A stretch of 7,647 nt of DNA from an uncultured bacterium (GCA_905216175.1 CAJMSV010000084.1:1-7647), one strand, 5' to 3'. Positions 1 through 6,997 are shown, numbered from the stretch's first letter. Notes: generated from the letters alone by a model not told the origin. A program made the numbers and translations.

Positions 1-1
1 C

Positions 2-979
2 ACCGCTATATCCCAGCGCATCGAGCAGCTCGGAGGTGTCGTCCGTTATCGAACAAAGCTCGTCGACATTCACATCGACGCGTCTGGCGCCATTACCGGT
101 ATTGATGTCCAATCGTCCCAAGACGCCGCTTGCGAGCCAATCGAGACAAAGCACCTCATCCTCGCCTGCGGGCATTCTGCTCGCGATATTTTTGAGCTCC
201 TTAAGGACCACAACGTGGCCCTCGCACAAAAGACCTTTGCCATGGGCGTTCGCATCGAGCATCCGCAGCGCGACATCGACCGAGCCCAATATGGAGCCTC
301 GGCGGGACATCCTGCCCTCGGAGCAGCCCCCTACAAGCTCGTCGCCCATCTTCCCAACGGCCGCAGCGTGTTCTCGTTTTGCATGTGCCCCGGCGGACAG
401 GTTGTCGCCGCCTCTTCCGAGCAGGGCCACCTGTGCGTCAACGGCGCTAGCCTCAATGCCCGCGACGGACGCAACGCAAATGCCGCCTTGCTCGTTAACG
501 TCACGCCTGAGGACCTTCCCAACGATGACCCGCTCGCCGGCATCGAGCTCCAGCGTGCCTGCGAGGCGGCCGCCTATCGCCTGGGCGGTTCCAACTGGAA
601 CGCACCGGCACAACTCGTCGGAGATTTCCTCGCAGGACGCGCCAGCAAGGCGCCCGGAAAGGTAAAGCCCACCTATCCGCTCGGTGTGACCTGGACGGCA
701 ATTGACGAAGCCCTGCCGCAGCATATCGTCGAGTCGCTCCGCCTGGGACTTCCCCTACTCGGAAAAAAGCTACGAGGCTACGACCGTCCCGATGCCGTTC
801 TTACCGGCGTGGAGACTCGTTCGAGCTCACCTGTCACTGTCACCCGAGACCGAACGTGCCATGCCGTGTCGACCCCGGGCCTCTACCCTTGTGGTGAGGG
901 AGCTGGATATGCTGGCGGCATCATGAGCGCGGCCACCGACGGCATCCGTTGTGCCGAAGCCCTGATCGCGGACCTCTAA
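2..979 (+). CDS. FAD-dependent dehydrogenase, COG2509-like (5' end cut by window edge)
   Basis: The frame is open from base 2 to a TAA at 977-979, giving 325 residues with no start codon; the Met at 215 is internal. Upstream of it the frame already encodes good family sequence (GGVVRYRTKLVDI, then LILACGHSARDIFELL). The N-terminal Rossmann FAD-binding motif is missing, so roughly 200 residues lie outside the window if the protein has the usual length of about 530. Visible family signatures are GVRIEHPQ, FSFCMCPGG followed by an ASSE...NG segment, NANAALLV, and the C-terminal GLYPCGEGAGYAGGIMSAA motif, which in flavoprotein oxidoreductases contacts the FAD. The protein is presumably cytosolic and soluble. 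The physiological substrate of this family is not established and I do not assign one. The gene converges with uvrB and ends at a shared hairpin terminator. Family is confident, function is not. Confidence 0.85.
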   Translation, partial: TAISQRIEQLGGVVRYRTKLVDIHIDASGAITGIDVQSSQDAACEPIETKHLILACGHSARDIFELLKDHNVALAQKTFAMGVRIEHPQRDIDRAQYGASAGHPALGAAPYKLVAHLPNGRSVFSFCMCPGGQVVAASSEQGHLCVNGASLNARDGRNANAALLVNVTPEDLPNDDPLAGIELQRACEAAAYRLGGSNWNAPAQLVGDFLAGRASKAPGKVKPTYPLGVTWTAIDEALPQHIVESLRLGLPLLGKKLRGYDRPDAVLTGVETRSSSPVTVTRDRTCHAVSTPGLYPCGEGAGYAGGIMSAATDGIRCAEALIADL

Positions 980-1005
980 CGCACGAATTCCAGCGCGCAA
1001 AAGAC

Positions 1006-1041
1006 ACAGGCCCCGAGCCCCACAGGGAACTCGGGGCCTGT
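1006..1041. terminator. Bidirectional rho-independent terminator
   Basis: A perfect 12-bp stem (1006-1017 with 1030-1041; core GGCCCCGAG / CTCGGGGCC) encloses a 12-base loop. On the + strand it is followed by the T-rich stretch TTCGCTATTTCTT; on the - strand it is followed by GTCTTTT. It lies 26 bp after the stop of the rightward flavoprotein gene and 3 bp after the stop of leftward uvrB, so it probably terminates both convergent genes. Confidence 0.85.
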
Positions 1042-1044
1042 TCG

Positions 1045-3285
1045 CTATTTCTTAAACCGTGCACCCTGGCGTTTTCTGCCCGATGCGAACGTGGAACCCT
1101 TGCGGGCCTGCGAACGTAAGCGCTCGATCGTCTCGTCCTCAGACGCGTCCTCGAGCATCGCCCGAATCTGAACGACGGCATCGCGCAGGCGCGCCGCCTC
1201 CTCAAAGTCCATGGCGGCAGAAGCGTTGCGCATATCCTCTTCCATGGTTTCGACGATCCGCACAAGCTCGTCATGCGGCAGTTCTTCCAACTGCTCCGCA
1301 AGTGTCTGCTCGGGCGCCACCGTTTCCGGCACGCCGCCCTCGCCCGACTCATCGGGCGTATAGAATGCGCCATGACCAAGAGAATCGCCCTTCGAGCGCC
1401 CCTTGGAACCCACGGTTTTTTCGGCCTCGGCAATAAAACTTGAGATGTCGTTGATGGCCTTGCGCACTGTCTTGGGCACAATGCCATGCTCTTCGTTATA
1501 TGCCATCTGAATCTCGCGACGGCGCTGCGTCTCCTCGATGGCCTCTTTCATCGAATCGGTCACAACGTCCGCATACATGATGACTTCGCCATCGGCGTTA
1601 CGGGCCGCGCGGCCAATCGTCTGAATCAGCGAACGGCGGTTGCGCAAGAAGCCTTCCTTATCGGCATCGAGAATTGCCACCAGTGAGACCTCGGGAAGAT
1701 CCAAGCCCTCGCGAAGCAGGTTGATGCCAACGAGAACATCGATCTTGCCCTCGCGCAGCGTTCGCAGGATCTCGACACGGTCCATTGTCGCCGTATCAGA
1801 ATGCATGTAATTGACCTTAATGCCCGCATCAAGCAGATGGTCGGTCAGGTCCTCGGCCATGCGCTTGGTCAACGTGGTCACCAGCACGCGCTCCTTGCGG
1901 GCAACGCGCTCGCGAATCTCGTCCTCAAGATCGTCAATCTGACCGCGAACCGGACGCACATCGATCTTGGGATCGAGCAGACCGGTCGGACGAATAATCT
2001 GCTCCACGTCGTTTTGGCTCACCCGCAGCTCGTAATCGCCCGGCGTGGCCGAAACATAGATAAACTGGGGTATCCTTGCCTCAAACTCATCGAAACGAAG
2101 CGGGCGGTTATCGAGCGCCGAGGGCAGGCGAAAACCGTGTTCCACCAGCGTCACCTTACGCGAGCGGTCACCTTCGTGCATGCCGCGAATCTGCGGCACC
2201 GTCACATGGCTCTCATCGATGATGCAGAGCATATCCTTGGGAAAGTAATCGATTAGGGTAAACGGCGGCTCACCCGGCTTGCGACCGTCCAGATGACGCG
2301 AGTAGTTCTCGATGCCGTTGCAAAAGCCCATCGTCTCGAGCATCTCAAGATCATAATCGGTGCGCTGCTGCAGACGCTGCGCCTCGAGCAACTTGTCGGT
2401 CGCCTTGAGCTCCGCCACGCGCTTCTCGCACTCTTCGCTGATCGATTTCAGAGCCGCCTTGACCTTCGGCTTCTCGGTCACGTAGTGCGATGCCGGCCAT
2501 ACGGGGATGGCCTCGTACTCACGAAGCATCTCACCGGTGACCTCATCGATCTCGGCAATCAGCTCGACCTCGTCGCCAAAGAACTCAAACCGCAACGGAT
2601 GCTCGGCATAAGGCGGATACACGTCGACAACATCGCCGCGCACGCGGAACGTGCCGCGTGCCAGGTCATAGTCATTGCGATCATATTGAATGTCGATAAG
2701 TGCATGGATAAAGTCATCGCGCTCGAGCGGCACCTTCTTGTCGACGTTTGGAGCCAGACCCGCATAGTCCTCAGGAGAGCCAATGCCATAGATACACGAG
2801 ACCGATGCGACAACGATCACATCACGTCGAGAGAGTAGCGATGCGGTCGCCTGATGTCGCAGCATCTCAACCTCTTCGTTAATCGAGGAGTCTTTCTCGA
2901 TATATGTATCGCTTTGCGGCACATACGCCTCGGGCTGATAGTAGTCGTAGTACGAGACGAAGTAGACCACAGCGTTGTTGGGAAAGAACTCTTTGAGCTC
3001 GCTCGCAAGCTGAGCGGCGAGCGTTTTATTCGGAGCCATGACCAGCGTCGGCTTTCCCAGGGCCTCAATAGTCTTTGCCATCGTGAAGGTCTTGCCCGAA
3101 CCAGTCACGCCCAGCAAAACCTGATAGCGGTCTCCGTCCCTCACGCCCTGCACAAGCGACTCAATGGCCTTAGGCTGGGAACCGGCAGGCTCATAGGGAG
3201 ACACGACCTTAAACGGCACGTCAGAGCCTTCAACGCCAAAGCGCTTAAGTTCACCACCAACGCGTTCTACTTCAAATTCCGCCAT
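1045..3285 (-). CDS. uvrB: Excinuclease ABC subunit B (UvrB)
   Basis: UvrB is the damage-verifying helicase-like subunit of UvrABC nucleotide excision repair: UvrA loads it on DNA, it clamps the lesion strand, and it recruits UvrC for incision. The 746-residue product has Walker A GVTGSGKT at 59-66, the damage-probing beta-hairpin region YYDYYQPEAYVPQSD at 112-126, Walker B DESH at 357-360, the C-terminal helicase motifs (SATPGDYE; INLLREGLDLPEV; QTIGRAARN), and a C-terminal UVR domain at about 669-715 (MDFEEAARLRD) that binds UvrA or UvrC. The ATG at 3285 has an AGGAG 5 bases upstream (3291-3295), supporting this start. Compared with E. coli UvrB (673 aa), there are about 20 extra N-terminal residues and a basic tail after the UVR domain ending RKRQGARFKK. 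It is the last gene of the leftward run, 51 bp after the transglycosylase. No LexA-type operator was recognised. Confidence 0.98.
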   Translation of the reverse strand: MAEFEVERVGGELKRFGVEGSDVPFKVVSPYEPAGSQPKAIESLVQGVRDGDRYQVLLGVTGSGKTFTMAKTIEALGKPTLVMAPNKTLAAQLASELKEFFPNNAVVYFVSYYDYYQPEAYVPQSDTYIEKDSSINEEVEMLRHQATASLLSRRDVIVVASVSCIYGIGSPEDYAGLAPNVDKKVPLERDDFIHALIDIQYDRNDYDLARGTFRVRGDVVDVYPPYAEHPLRFEFFGDEVELIAEIDEVTGEMLREYEAIPVWPASHYVTEKPKVKAALKSISEECEKRVAELKATDKLLEAQRLQQRTDYDLEMLETMGFCNGIENYSRHLDGRKPGEPPFTLIDYFPKDMLCIIDESHVTVPQIRGMHEGDRSRKVTLVEHGFRLPSALDNRPLRFDEFEARIPQFIYVSATPGDYELRVSQNDVEQIIRPTGLLDPKIDVRPVRGQIDDLEDEIRERVARKERVLVTTLTKRMAEDLTDHLLDAGIKVNYMHSDTATMDRVEILRTLREGKIDVLVGINLLREGLDLPEVSLVAILDADKEGFLRNRRSLIQTIGRAARNADGEVIMYADVVTDSMKEAIEETQRRREIQMAYNEEHGIVPKTVRKAINDISSFIAEAEKTVGSKGRSKGDSLGHGAFYTPDESGEGGVPETVAPEQTLAEQLEELPHDELVRIVETMEEDMRNASAAMDFEEAARLRDAVVQIRAMLEDASEDETIERLRSQARKGSTFASGRKRQGARFKK

Positions 3286-3310
3286 GGATACTCCTAACTC
3301 ATATATCTGC

Positions 3311-3316
3311 AGTATA
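3311..3316 (-). promoter_or_regulatory. Possible -10 element of an internal uvrB promoter
   Basis: In the 51-bp gap before uvrB the - strand reads TATACT, five of six bases of the -10 consensus, about 25 bases before the ATG. No convincing -35 hexamer lies 16-18 bases upstream, so this is only a weak candidate. uvrB may instead depend on read-through from the transglycosylase gene. Confidence 0.25.
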
Positions 3317-3336
3317 CGCAGGCGGCAGGCATAGTC

Positions 3337-3918
3337 CTATACGAACCGATCGGGATAGAGGGTCTTGTAGCGAACCCAGGCATTATTGACACGAATCAGA
3401 TACGCCTGCGTCTCGGGAAAGGTGATTGCATTATGAAGCGACGTACTCTGCTGCGCCCATCCGTCGACATTGCCCATGCCGGCGTTATAGGCGGCAATGG
3501 CACTGTCAGTCGACCCGTTAAAATACGCTAGAAGATACGAGAGATACGCACAGCCAAACTCGATATTCGTAGCCGGATCGTTAAGGTTGTCGGCCGAATA
3601 CTCGCCACCGTCGACAAGGCCCTTGGCGATCATATCCTGGGCAGTCTCGGGCATCAGCTGCATCAATCCCTGAGCACCCTGATTCGACTCGGCCTCGGGA
3701 TCCCAATTCGATTCAGACTTAATGACAGCGCACACCAGATACGGATCCAGATTATGCGAAATACTGGATTGCTTTACATACGCCTCGTAGTCAATCGGAT
3801 ACAGCGGCTTAAAGAAAGCGGCAGGAGCATACGAGTAAACGAATGAGATAAGGCCGAAGGCAAAAACGGCAGCCAGCGGTATAAGGCGATACCACGTAAG
3901 GAAACGTGTCTTAGGCAT
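3337..3918 (-). CDS. Membrane-anchored lytic transglycosylase (SLT domain)
   Basis: A 193-residue protein with one N-terminal hydrophobic segment at about 10-30 (LIPLAAVFAFGLISFVYSY), preceded by basic residues. This suggests an uncleaved signal anchor or signal peptide with the enzyme outside the membrane. The rest is a goose-lysozyme-like SLT domain: the catalytic Glu is E69 in IKSESNWDP, followed by GAQGLMQLMP at 81-90 and AYNAGMGNV at 143-151. Such enzymes cut the MurNAc-GlcNAc bond of peptidoglycan and leave 1,6-anhydro-MurNAc, acting in wall turnover or in opening the wall for growth. The domain layout resembles the small single-domain transglycosylases of Gram-positives rather than full Slt70. 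The start is fixed by an AGGAGGAGG run at 3922-3930 just upstream, and the first 8 bp overlap the end of coaE, so translation is probably coupled. Family is sure; the individual biological role is unknown. Confidence 0.92.
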   Translation of the reverse strand: MPKTRFLTWYRLIPLAAVFAFGLISFVYSYAPAAFFKPLYPIDYEAYVKQSSISHNLDPYLVCAVIKSESNWDPEAESNQGAQGLMQLMPETAQDMIAKGLVDGGEYSADNLNDPATNIEFGCAYLSYLLAYFNGSTDSAIAAYNAGMGNVDGWAQQSTSLHNAITFPETQAYLIRVNNAWVRYKTLYPDRFV

Positions 3919-3930
3919 CGGCCTCCTCCT
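3911..3930 (-). promoter_or_regulatory. Overlap and ribosome binding site joining coaE to the transglycosylase
   Basis: On the - strand AGGAGGAGG (3930 to 3922) precedes the transglycosylase ATG (3918-3916) by three to six bases, depending on which repeat pairs with 16S rRNA. The coaE stop TAA (3913-3911) lies inside the downstream gene. The site is embedded in the last codons of coaE, as is typical of translational coupling. Confidence 0.75.
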
Positions 3931-4552
3931 TATCCACTACATCCCCGAACCCATGGCGCGAAAGCCATGCGTCCAGTTGTTCAAAGAGCGAGTTATCGTC
4001 TGCCGCATTGTCAATCACAGTTGTAGCGAGATTGCACAGCACAGACTCTTCGGGCTGGCAAGCAGAACGGGCATCGAAATCAGATGGCTCCATGCCACGT
4101 TGAATAGCGCGCTCGCGACGAACTGACAAAGGGGCGCTGATGACCAAAATTTCATCAGCCAAGCCAAATGCATCCTCAAAACCAGTCGGAGCAGAAACCT
4201 CGACCACCGCAAAAGGATAACGGGGAGATGAAACAGTACAACAAACCGGATCGAGAATCCTAAGCGAAAGCTGTTCAATCAGAATGGGATGCACGATGTC
4301 ATTGAGCCGTGCGACCGAATCAGGAGAAGCGAAAGCTCGAGAAGCGAGGATGCCGCGGCGAATGCCGCCTTCCTCATCCAAAATGTCCCAACCGAATTCA
4401 TCCGCGAGCGTATTGACGATATCAGAGCCCGGCACATACAGCGATTTTGCAAGCTCATCCAGATCGATAAGCATAGCGCCACGAGATTCGAAATAGCGGC
4501 AGGCAGTCGACTTACCCGAAGCAATATTGCCCAAGACAAATACGGTAAACAT
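3911..4552 (-). CDS. coaE: Dephospho-CoA kinase
   Basis: CoaE phosphorylates the 3'-hydroxyl of the ribose in dephospho-CoA with ATP, the last step of coenzyme A synthesis, in the cytosol. From the chosen ATG the protein has 213 residues, near the usual 200. It shows a P-loop GNIASGKST at 8-16, the substrate-side acidic motif IDLDELA at about 29-35, the family segment RLNDIVHPIL, the lid-region arginines in RRERAIQRG, and the C-terminal Q...VIDNAA segment that matches Q...VIDNNG of other CoaE proteins. A TTG at 4555 is also in frame, but the GGAGG at 4558-4562 is only 2 bases from it and 5 bases from the ATG at 4552, so ATG is preferred. It is the first gene of the coaE-transglycosylase-uvrB run. 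The insertion sequence ends 53 bp upstream. Confidence 0.92.
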   Translation of the reverse strand: MFTVFVLGNIASGKSTACRYFESRGAMLIDLDELAKSLYVPGSDIVNTLADEFGWDILDEEGGIRRGILASRAFASPDSVARLNDIVHPILIEQLSLRILDPVCCTVSSPRYPFAVVEVSAPTGFEDAFGLADEILVISAPLSVRRERAIQRGMEPSDFDARSACQPEESVLCNLATTVIDNAADDNSLFEQLDAWLSRHGFGDVVDKEEADA

Positions 4553-4605
4553 CAAGCCCTCCCTAACGCCAATGCGAGTAATTATCGCTCAAATACACTA
4601 GAAGG
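4553..4605 (-). promoter_or_regulatory. Residual coaE leader: ribosome binding site and possible -10
   Basis: This is all that remains of the native upstream region between coaE and the insertion sequence. The - strand carries AGGGAGGG (4564 to 4557), a good ribosome binding site for the ATG at 4552. It also carries GATAAT (4586 to 4581), a possible -10 hexamer about 29 bases before the start. A matching -35 would fall at the very end of the insertion sequence, and no good TTGACA-like sequence is seen there. The ribosome binding site is likely; the promoter is speculative. Confidence 0.4.
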
Positions 4606-4661
4606 TGTTAGCGCCGGAATAATTTAGCCAAATATAGTCGGCCGAGATTGACCAATCCCGG
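4606..4661 (+). repeat. IS21 terminal inverted repeat, istB-proximal end
   Basis: This 56-bp repeat aligns without gaps to the inverse complement of 6926-6981, with 42 of 56 positions identical by my count. The first 12 bases and the last 14 (TTGACCAATCCCGG) are identical, and a shared TTTAGCC and TAGTC lie between. The block TTTAGCC (4623-4629) recurs 48 bp further in at 4671-4677. This fits the multiple transposase-binding repeats known at IS21 ends. Confidence 0.9.
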
Positions 4662-4666
4662 CCGAC
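4637..4666. terminator. Hairpin inside the IS end, possible istB terminator
   Basis: Fourteen-base arms (4637-4650 and 4653-4666, core GTCGGCCG / CGGCCGAC) pair with one mismatch around a 2-base loop. On the - strand, the direction of istB, the hairpin is followed by TATATTT, only moderately T-rich. It could stop istB transcription before coaE, but it overlaps the inverted repeat and may instead serve transposase binding or block outside transcription. The opposite end of the element lacks this hairpin. Confidence 0.35.
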
Positions 4667-4712
4667 CCATTTTAGCCAACACGCCCGCATCTATGACTTT
4701 CCTATCGCATTC

Positions 4713-5540
4713 CTACATCCCCTCGGGCTGGATCCCCCTCACCTTCACCGCCTGGGGGACGGCCTCCACCGAGTAGGTGTCAAGCTCCCTGCCGCGGTAG
4801 CTCGGGCCCCGCATCACGAACACCGACGCCTTGTCGAACAGCCTGTCGAGGGCGCAGAGGAGCGTGTCGTCGCCCGTGAAGAACTCATCCCACCCGCTCG
4901 GGGCGATGTTGCTCGTGAGGACCATCGCGTTCGGCCCCTCCTTCTCGTAGCGCCTGTCGACGACATCGAAGAACAGGTCGGTGCACGGCCTGTCGTAGAC
5001 GCATCTCCCCACCTCGTCAACGATGAGGCACGACGGCTTGACGAGCGAGGAGACGACCCGCGAGGTGGTTCCCCGCTGGACGGCCTTCTGGAACCTGTCC
5101 CTGAGCTCGGTCGCCTTTATGTAGTAGGTCTTGAGCCCCCGCATGCAGCACTCGCGCCCGTAGGCCTGCGCGAGGTGCGTCTTCCCTATGCCGCCGGGCC
5201 CGACGAAGGCGACGTTGCGGTGCGCGTAGAGGTCGGCCAGCGACGGGAGCTTGCCCAGCGCGGCCGCGTCCCGGCCCTGGATCCTGGAGAAGTCGAAGCC
5301 CTCGAAGGTCTTGGGCTCGCGCCTGGGCAGCCTGCTCAGCCTCAGCAGCGTCTCGATGGAGGCGAGCCTCCTCTTCTCCGCAAGGTAGGAGAAGGTGGCT
5401 GCCACGGCGGCCATCTCCCCGTCGCCGAGGTCGAGGTCCGAGGCGAGGGTCGCGAGCTCCTCCGCCCCGACGGCGATCCCGAGCCTCGACGCGGCGTCGC
5501 TCGCGAGCTCGTAGGGGCTCGCCCCCGCGCCCGCCATCAT
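4713..5540 (-). CDS. istB: IS21 helper ATPase IstB (AAA+)
   Basis: IstB is the AAA+ regulator of IS21 transposition: it assembles on target DNA with ATP and recruits or stimulates the IstA transposase. The 275-residue product has a helical N-terminal region (about 1-75), a conserved RLPRREPKTFEGFDF linker, Walker A GPGGIGKT at 114-121, Walker B LIVDEVG with D175 and E176, and the sensor-like LTSN at 208-211. It is related to the DnaC/DnaA helicase-loader ATPases. The start is ATG 5540-5538, overlapping the istA stop as ATGATG, with GGGAGGG just upstream; a second ATG follows directly. The frame stays open far upstream inside istA, but that part is an arginine- and proline-rich GC artefact and not IstB. 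Translation is probably coupled to istA. Confidence 0.93.
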   Translation of the reverse strand: MMAGAGASPYELASDAASRLGIAVGAEELATLASDLDLGDGEMAAVAATFSYLAEKRRLASIETLLRLSRLPRREPKTFEGFDFSRIQGRDAAALGKLPSLADLYAHRNVAFVGPGGIGKTHLAQAYGRECCMRGLKTYYIKATELRDRFQKAVQRGTTSRVVSSLVKPSCLIVDEVGRCVYDRPCTDLFFDVVDRRYEKEGPNAMVLTSNIAPSGWDEFFTGDDTLLCALDRLFDKASVFVMRGPSYRGRELDTYSVEAVPQAVKVRGIQPEGM

Positions 5541-6844
5541 TCGGCCCTCCCGAAGTCGAACCTCTCGAAACCGGGTTTCGTCCTGGGCGGGGCGATTTGC
5601 TCGACCACGGTCCCCACCGGCTGGGTCGGCAGCTCCTCGGGCTGCGCCGGCGATGTCTCCCACTGCCCCTCGCACCAGCTGTCGGCGCCGGTGCCGACGG
5701 CGTGGGCGACGAGCTCGCGGGAGAGGTCGTCGCTGTATATGTGCACCACGCGCCCCTCCCGGTTCACCCTGCACTCGCGGCGGACGTACCAGTAGGGCAC
5801 GCCGTAGCGGTGCCCCTCGAAGCTCACGAAGCCGTCGAAGGAGATCTTCCGGCGCGGGCACAGGTACCGCTCGACCTCGGCCGTGACCTCGAGCGGCCTG
5901 GTGTTCGCCGAGCACGCCGCCTCGTGCTCGCGCATCGGGACGCATGCCGCCGCGCGCCGCCAGCGGCCTCCCTGCTCGGCGCACCAGAGGGCGGCCTCCC
6001 GGTTGAGGGCGTCAAGGTCGGTAAAGGACCTTCCCGCGAGGAAGTTCCCCTTCACGAAGCGGACGAGCCTCTCCACCTTGCCCTTCGTATAGGGGTGGCG
6101 CGGCCTGCACAACCTGGTGCGGAAGCCGACGACGCCCATGAACTCGGCGTAGTCGGCCTGCCAGACGGGCCGGCCGTCGGCATCGCGGCGGACGACCACG
6201 CTCTTCATGTTGTCGGTGAGCACGGTCGCGGGCACGCCCAGCGCCGAGAACGCGTGCAGCATCCCGATGAGGAGGTTCTCCTGGCGCGCGTTCGGGAAGA
6301 ACTCGACGTGGGCGCCCCCGCAATGGTGGCAGACCATGGCGAAGCAGGCGATCCGCGCCCGCTCCCCGCCAGGGCGCTCGACCGCGACGAAGCCCCAGTC
6401 CATCTGGTAGGCCTCTCCGGGCGCCGTCCTGCAGCGCTGGCCGCGGCAGCCCTGCGGGGCCGCCTGCCGCCTCTTCGCGGGCACGAGGTCCCGGTGCGCG
6501 GCGATATAGGTCTTCACCGTGGTGAGGCCGCCGGCGTAGCCCTGGCCGAGCAGCCGCTCGAATATCACCTGCGAGTTGGTGACGCCCTTCCGCAGGAGGT
6601 CGTCCACCAGGCCGGTGTGGCCGGCGAGCACGCCCGGCGCGGCCCTCCTCCCGCTGTTCCCGTGGGGCAGGGCCCTGAACCCGTGTGCCCTGACCGTCCT
6701 CGCGCGGGAGCGGGTGAGCCCCGTCCTCCTGCAGAACTCCGCGAGGTTGCATGCCTGCGGGTCGAACCCGTCGCCCTCCTCCGCGGCCATCTCCCGGAGC
6801 GCCGCGTCTATAATCTCCTGTAGGTCATCGTGTCTCTCGTTCAC
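5537..6844 (-). CDS. istA: IS21 transposase IstA (DDE integrase fold)
   Basis: IstA cuts and joins the ends of the insertion sequence. The 435-residue protein has an N-terminal DNA-binding region containing a likely helix-turn-helix (about 33-55, LAEFCRRTGLTRSRARTVR) and a second one around 85-115. It also has an rve-type catalytic core with D149 in YQMDWGF, D211 in LTDNMKS and E258 in KGKVERLVRFVKGNF, the complete DDE triad, and a C-terminal Mu-transposase-like region (RKISFDGFVSFEGHRYGVP). The length is in the family range (about 390-515). The start is GTG 6844-6842, supported by AGGAGG at 6854-6859, 9 bases upstream. The stop overlaps the istB start by 4 bp. No truncation or frameshift is seen, so the enzyme looks functional. 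Confidence 0.93.
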   Translation of the reverse strand: MNERHDDLQEIIDAALREMAAEEGDGFDPQACNLAEFCRRTGLTRSRARTVRAHGFRALPHGNSGRRAAPGVLAGHTGLVDDLLRKGVTNSQVIFERLLGQGYAGGLTTVKTYIAAHRDLVPAKRRQAAPQGCRGQRCRTAPGEAYQMDWGFVAVERPGGERARIACFAMVCHHCGGAHVEFFPNARQENLLIGMLHAFSALGVPATVLTDNMKSVVVRRDADGRPVWQADYAEFMGVVGFRTRLCRPRHPYTKGKVERLVRFVKGNFLAGRSFTDLDALNREAALWCAEQGGRWRRAAACVPMREHEAACSANTRPLEVTAEVERYLCPRRKISFDGFVSFEGHRYGVPYWYVRRECRVNREGRVVHIYSDDLSRELVAHAVGTGADSWCEGQWETSPAQPEELPTQPVGTVVEQIAPPRTKPGFERFDFGRAE

Positions 6845-6853
6845 CTCAATGGT

Positions 6854-6859
6854 CCTCCT
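6854..6859 (-). promoter_or_regulatory. Ribosome binding site that sets the GTG start of istA
   Basis: A full AGGAGG on the - strand lies 9 bases before GTG 6844. No ATG is in frame close to it; the first in-frame Met codon comes at residue 19. Further upstream, between 6860 and the end of the element, TTGACC (6939 to 6934) could be a -35, but no good -10 follows at normal spacing. Confidence 0.65.
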
Positions 6860-6925
6860 AACGCCGGCGTGTTGGCACCACCAGCGTAGTGGCGGCGGGG
6901 AGGCACGGTGGCCATTATTCGGTGA

Positions 6926-6981
6926 CCGGGATTGGTCAAAATAGTTTGACTATTAGCGGCTAAAATCGCCCGGCGCTAACA
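6926..6981 (-). repeat. IS21 terminal inverted repeat, istA-proximal end
   Basis: This is the partner of 4606-4661. Read on the - strand it begins TGTTAGCGCCGG and ends TTGACCAATCCCGG. It contains a 6-bp palindrome, GTCAAA (6935-6940) with TTTGAC (6945-6950), in place of the longer hairpin of the other end. Being upstream of istA, it probably also carries the istA promoter and transposase sites, though no clear promoter was found. Confidence 0.9.
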
Positions 6982-6997
6982 GTGTCTGGCGAAAAAT

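Larger units (their letters stand above)
4606..6981 (-). mobile_element. IS21-family insertion sequence, complete, 2376 bp
   Basis: The element is bounded by TGTTAGCGCCGG at 4606 and its exact inverse complement ending at 6981. It carries istA and istB in the usual order on the - strand with overlapping ATGA, and its length is normal for IS21 (about 2 to 2.5 kb). Both genes are intact, so the element looks able to transpose. Its base composition is clearly more GC-rich than the flanking genes, which produces long meaningless open frames on both strands and suggests it came from a higher-GC host. IS21 elements usually make 4-8 bp target duplications. Here the last 8 bases to the left (CTAGAAGG) and the first 8 to the right (GTGTCTGG) do not match. 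Confidence 0.93.

Noticed and set aside
36..665. 209-codon + strand frame overlapping the flavoprotein gene
   Set aside because: It is a Ser/Pro/Arg-rich shadow frame. The overlapping frame encodes a well-conserved flavoprotein.
1801..2838. Two long + strand frames opposite uvrB (151 and 181 codons)
   Set aside because: They are antisense shadows of a highly conserved gene, with no independent ribosome binding site or family features noticed.
3286..3345. SOS (LexA) operator upstream of uvrB
   Set aside because: No GAAC-N4-GTTC or similar paired motif is present in the gap before uvrB.
5541..5984. Upstream extension of the istB frame to a 423-residue protein
   Set aside because: The extra residues are Arg/Gly/Pro-rich with no family similarity and lie wholly inside istA. 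A good ribosome binding site and the ATGA overlap fix the start at 5540.
6012..6752. 246-codon frame on the - strand inside istA
   Set aside because: It overlaps istA in another frame and its translation is compositionally biased and matches nothing recognisable.
5597..6823. 408-codon open frame on the + strand across istA
   Set aside because: It is antisense to a clear DDE transposase and its translation is low-complexity Arg/Ala/Pro/Leu-rich. Long antisense frames are expected in very GC-rich DNA.
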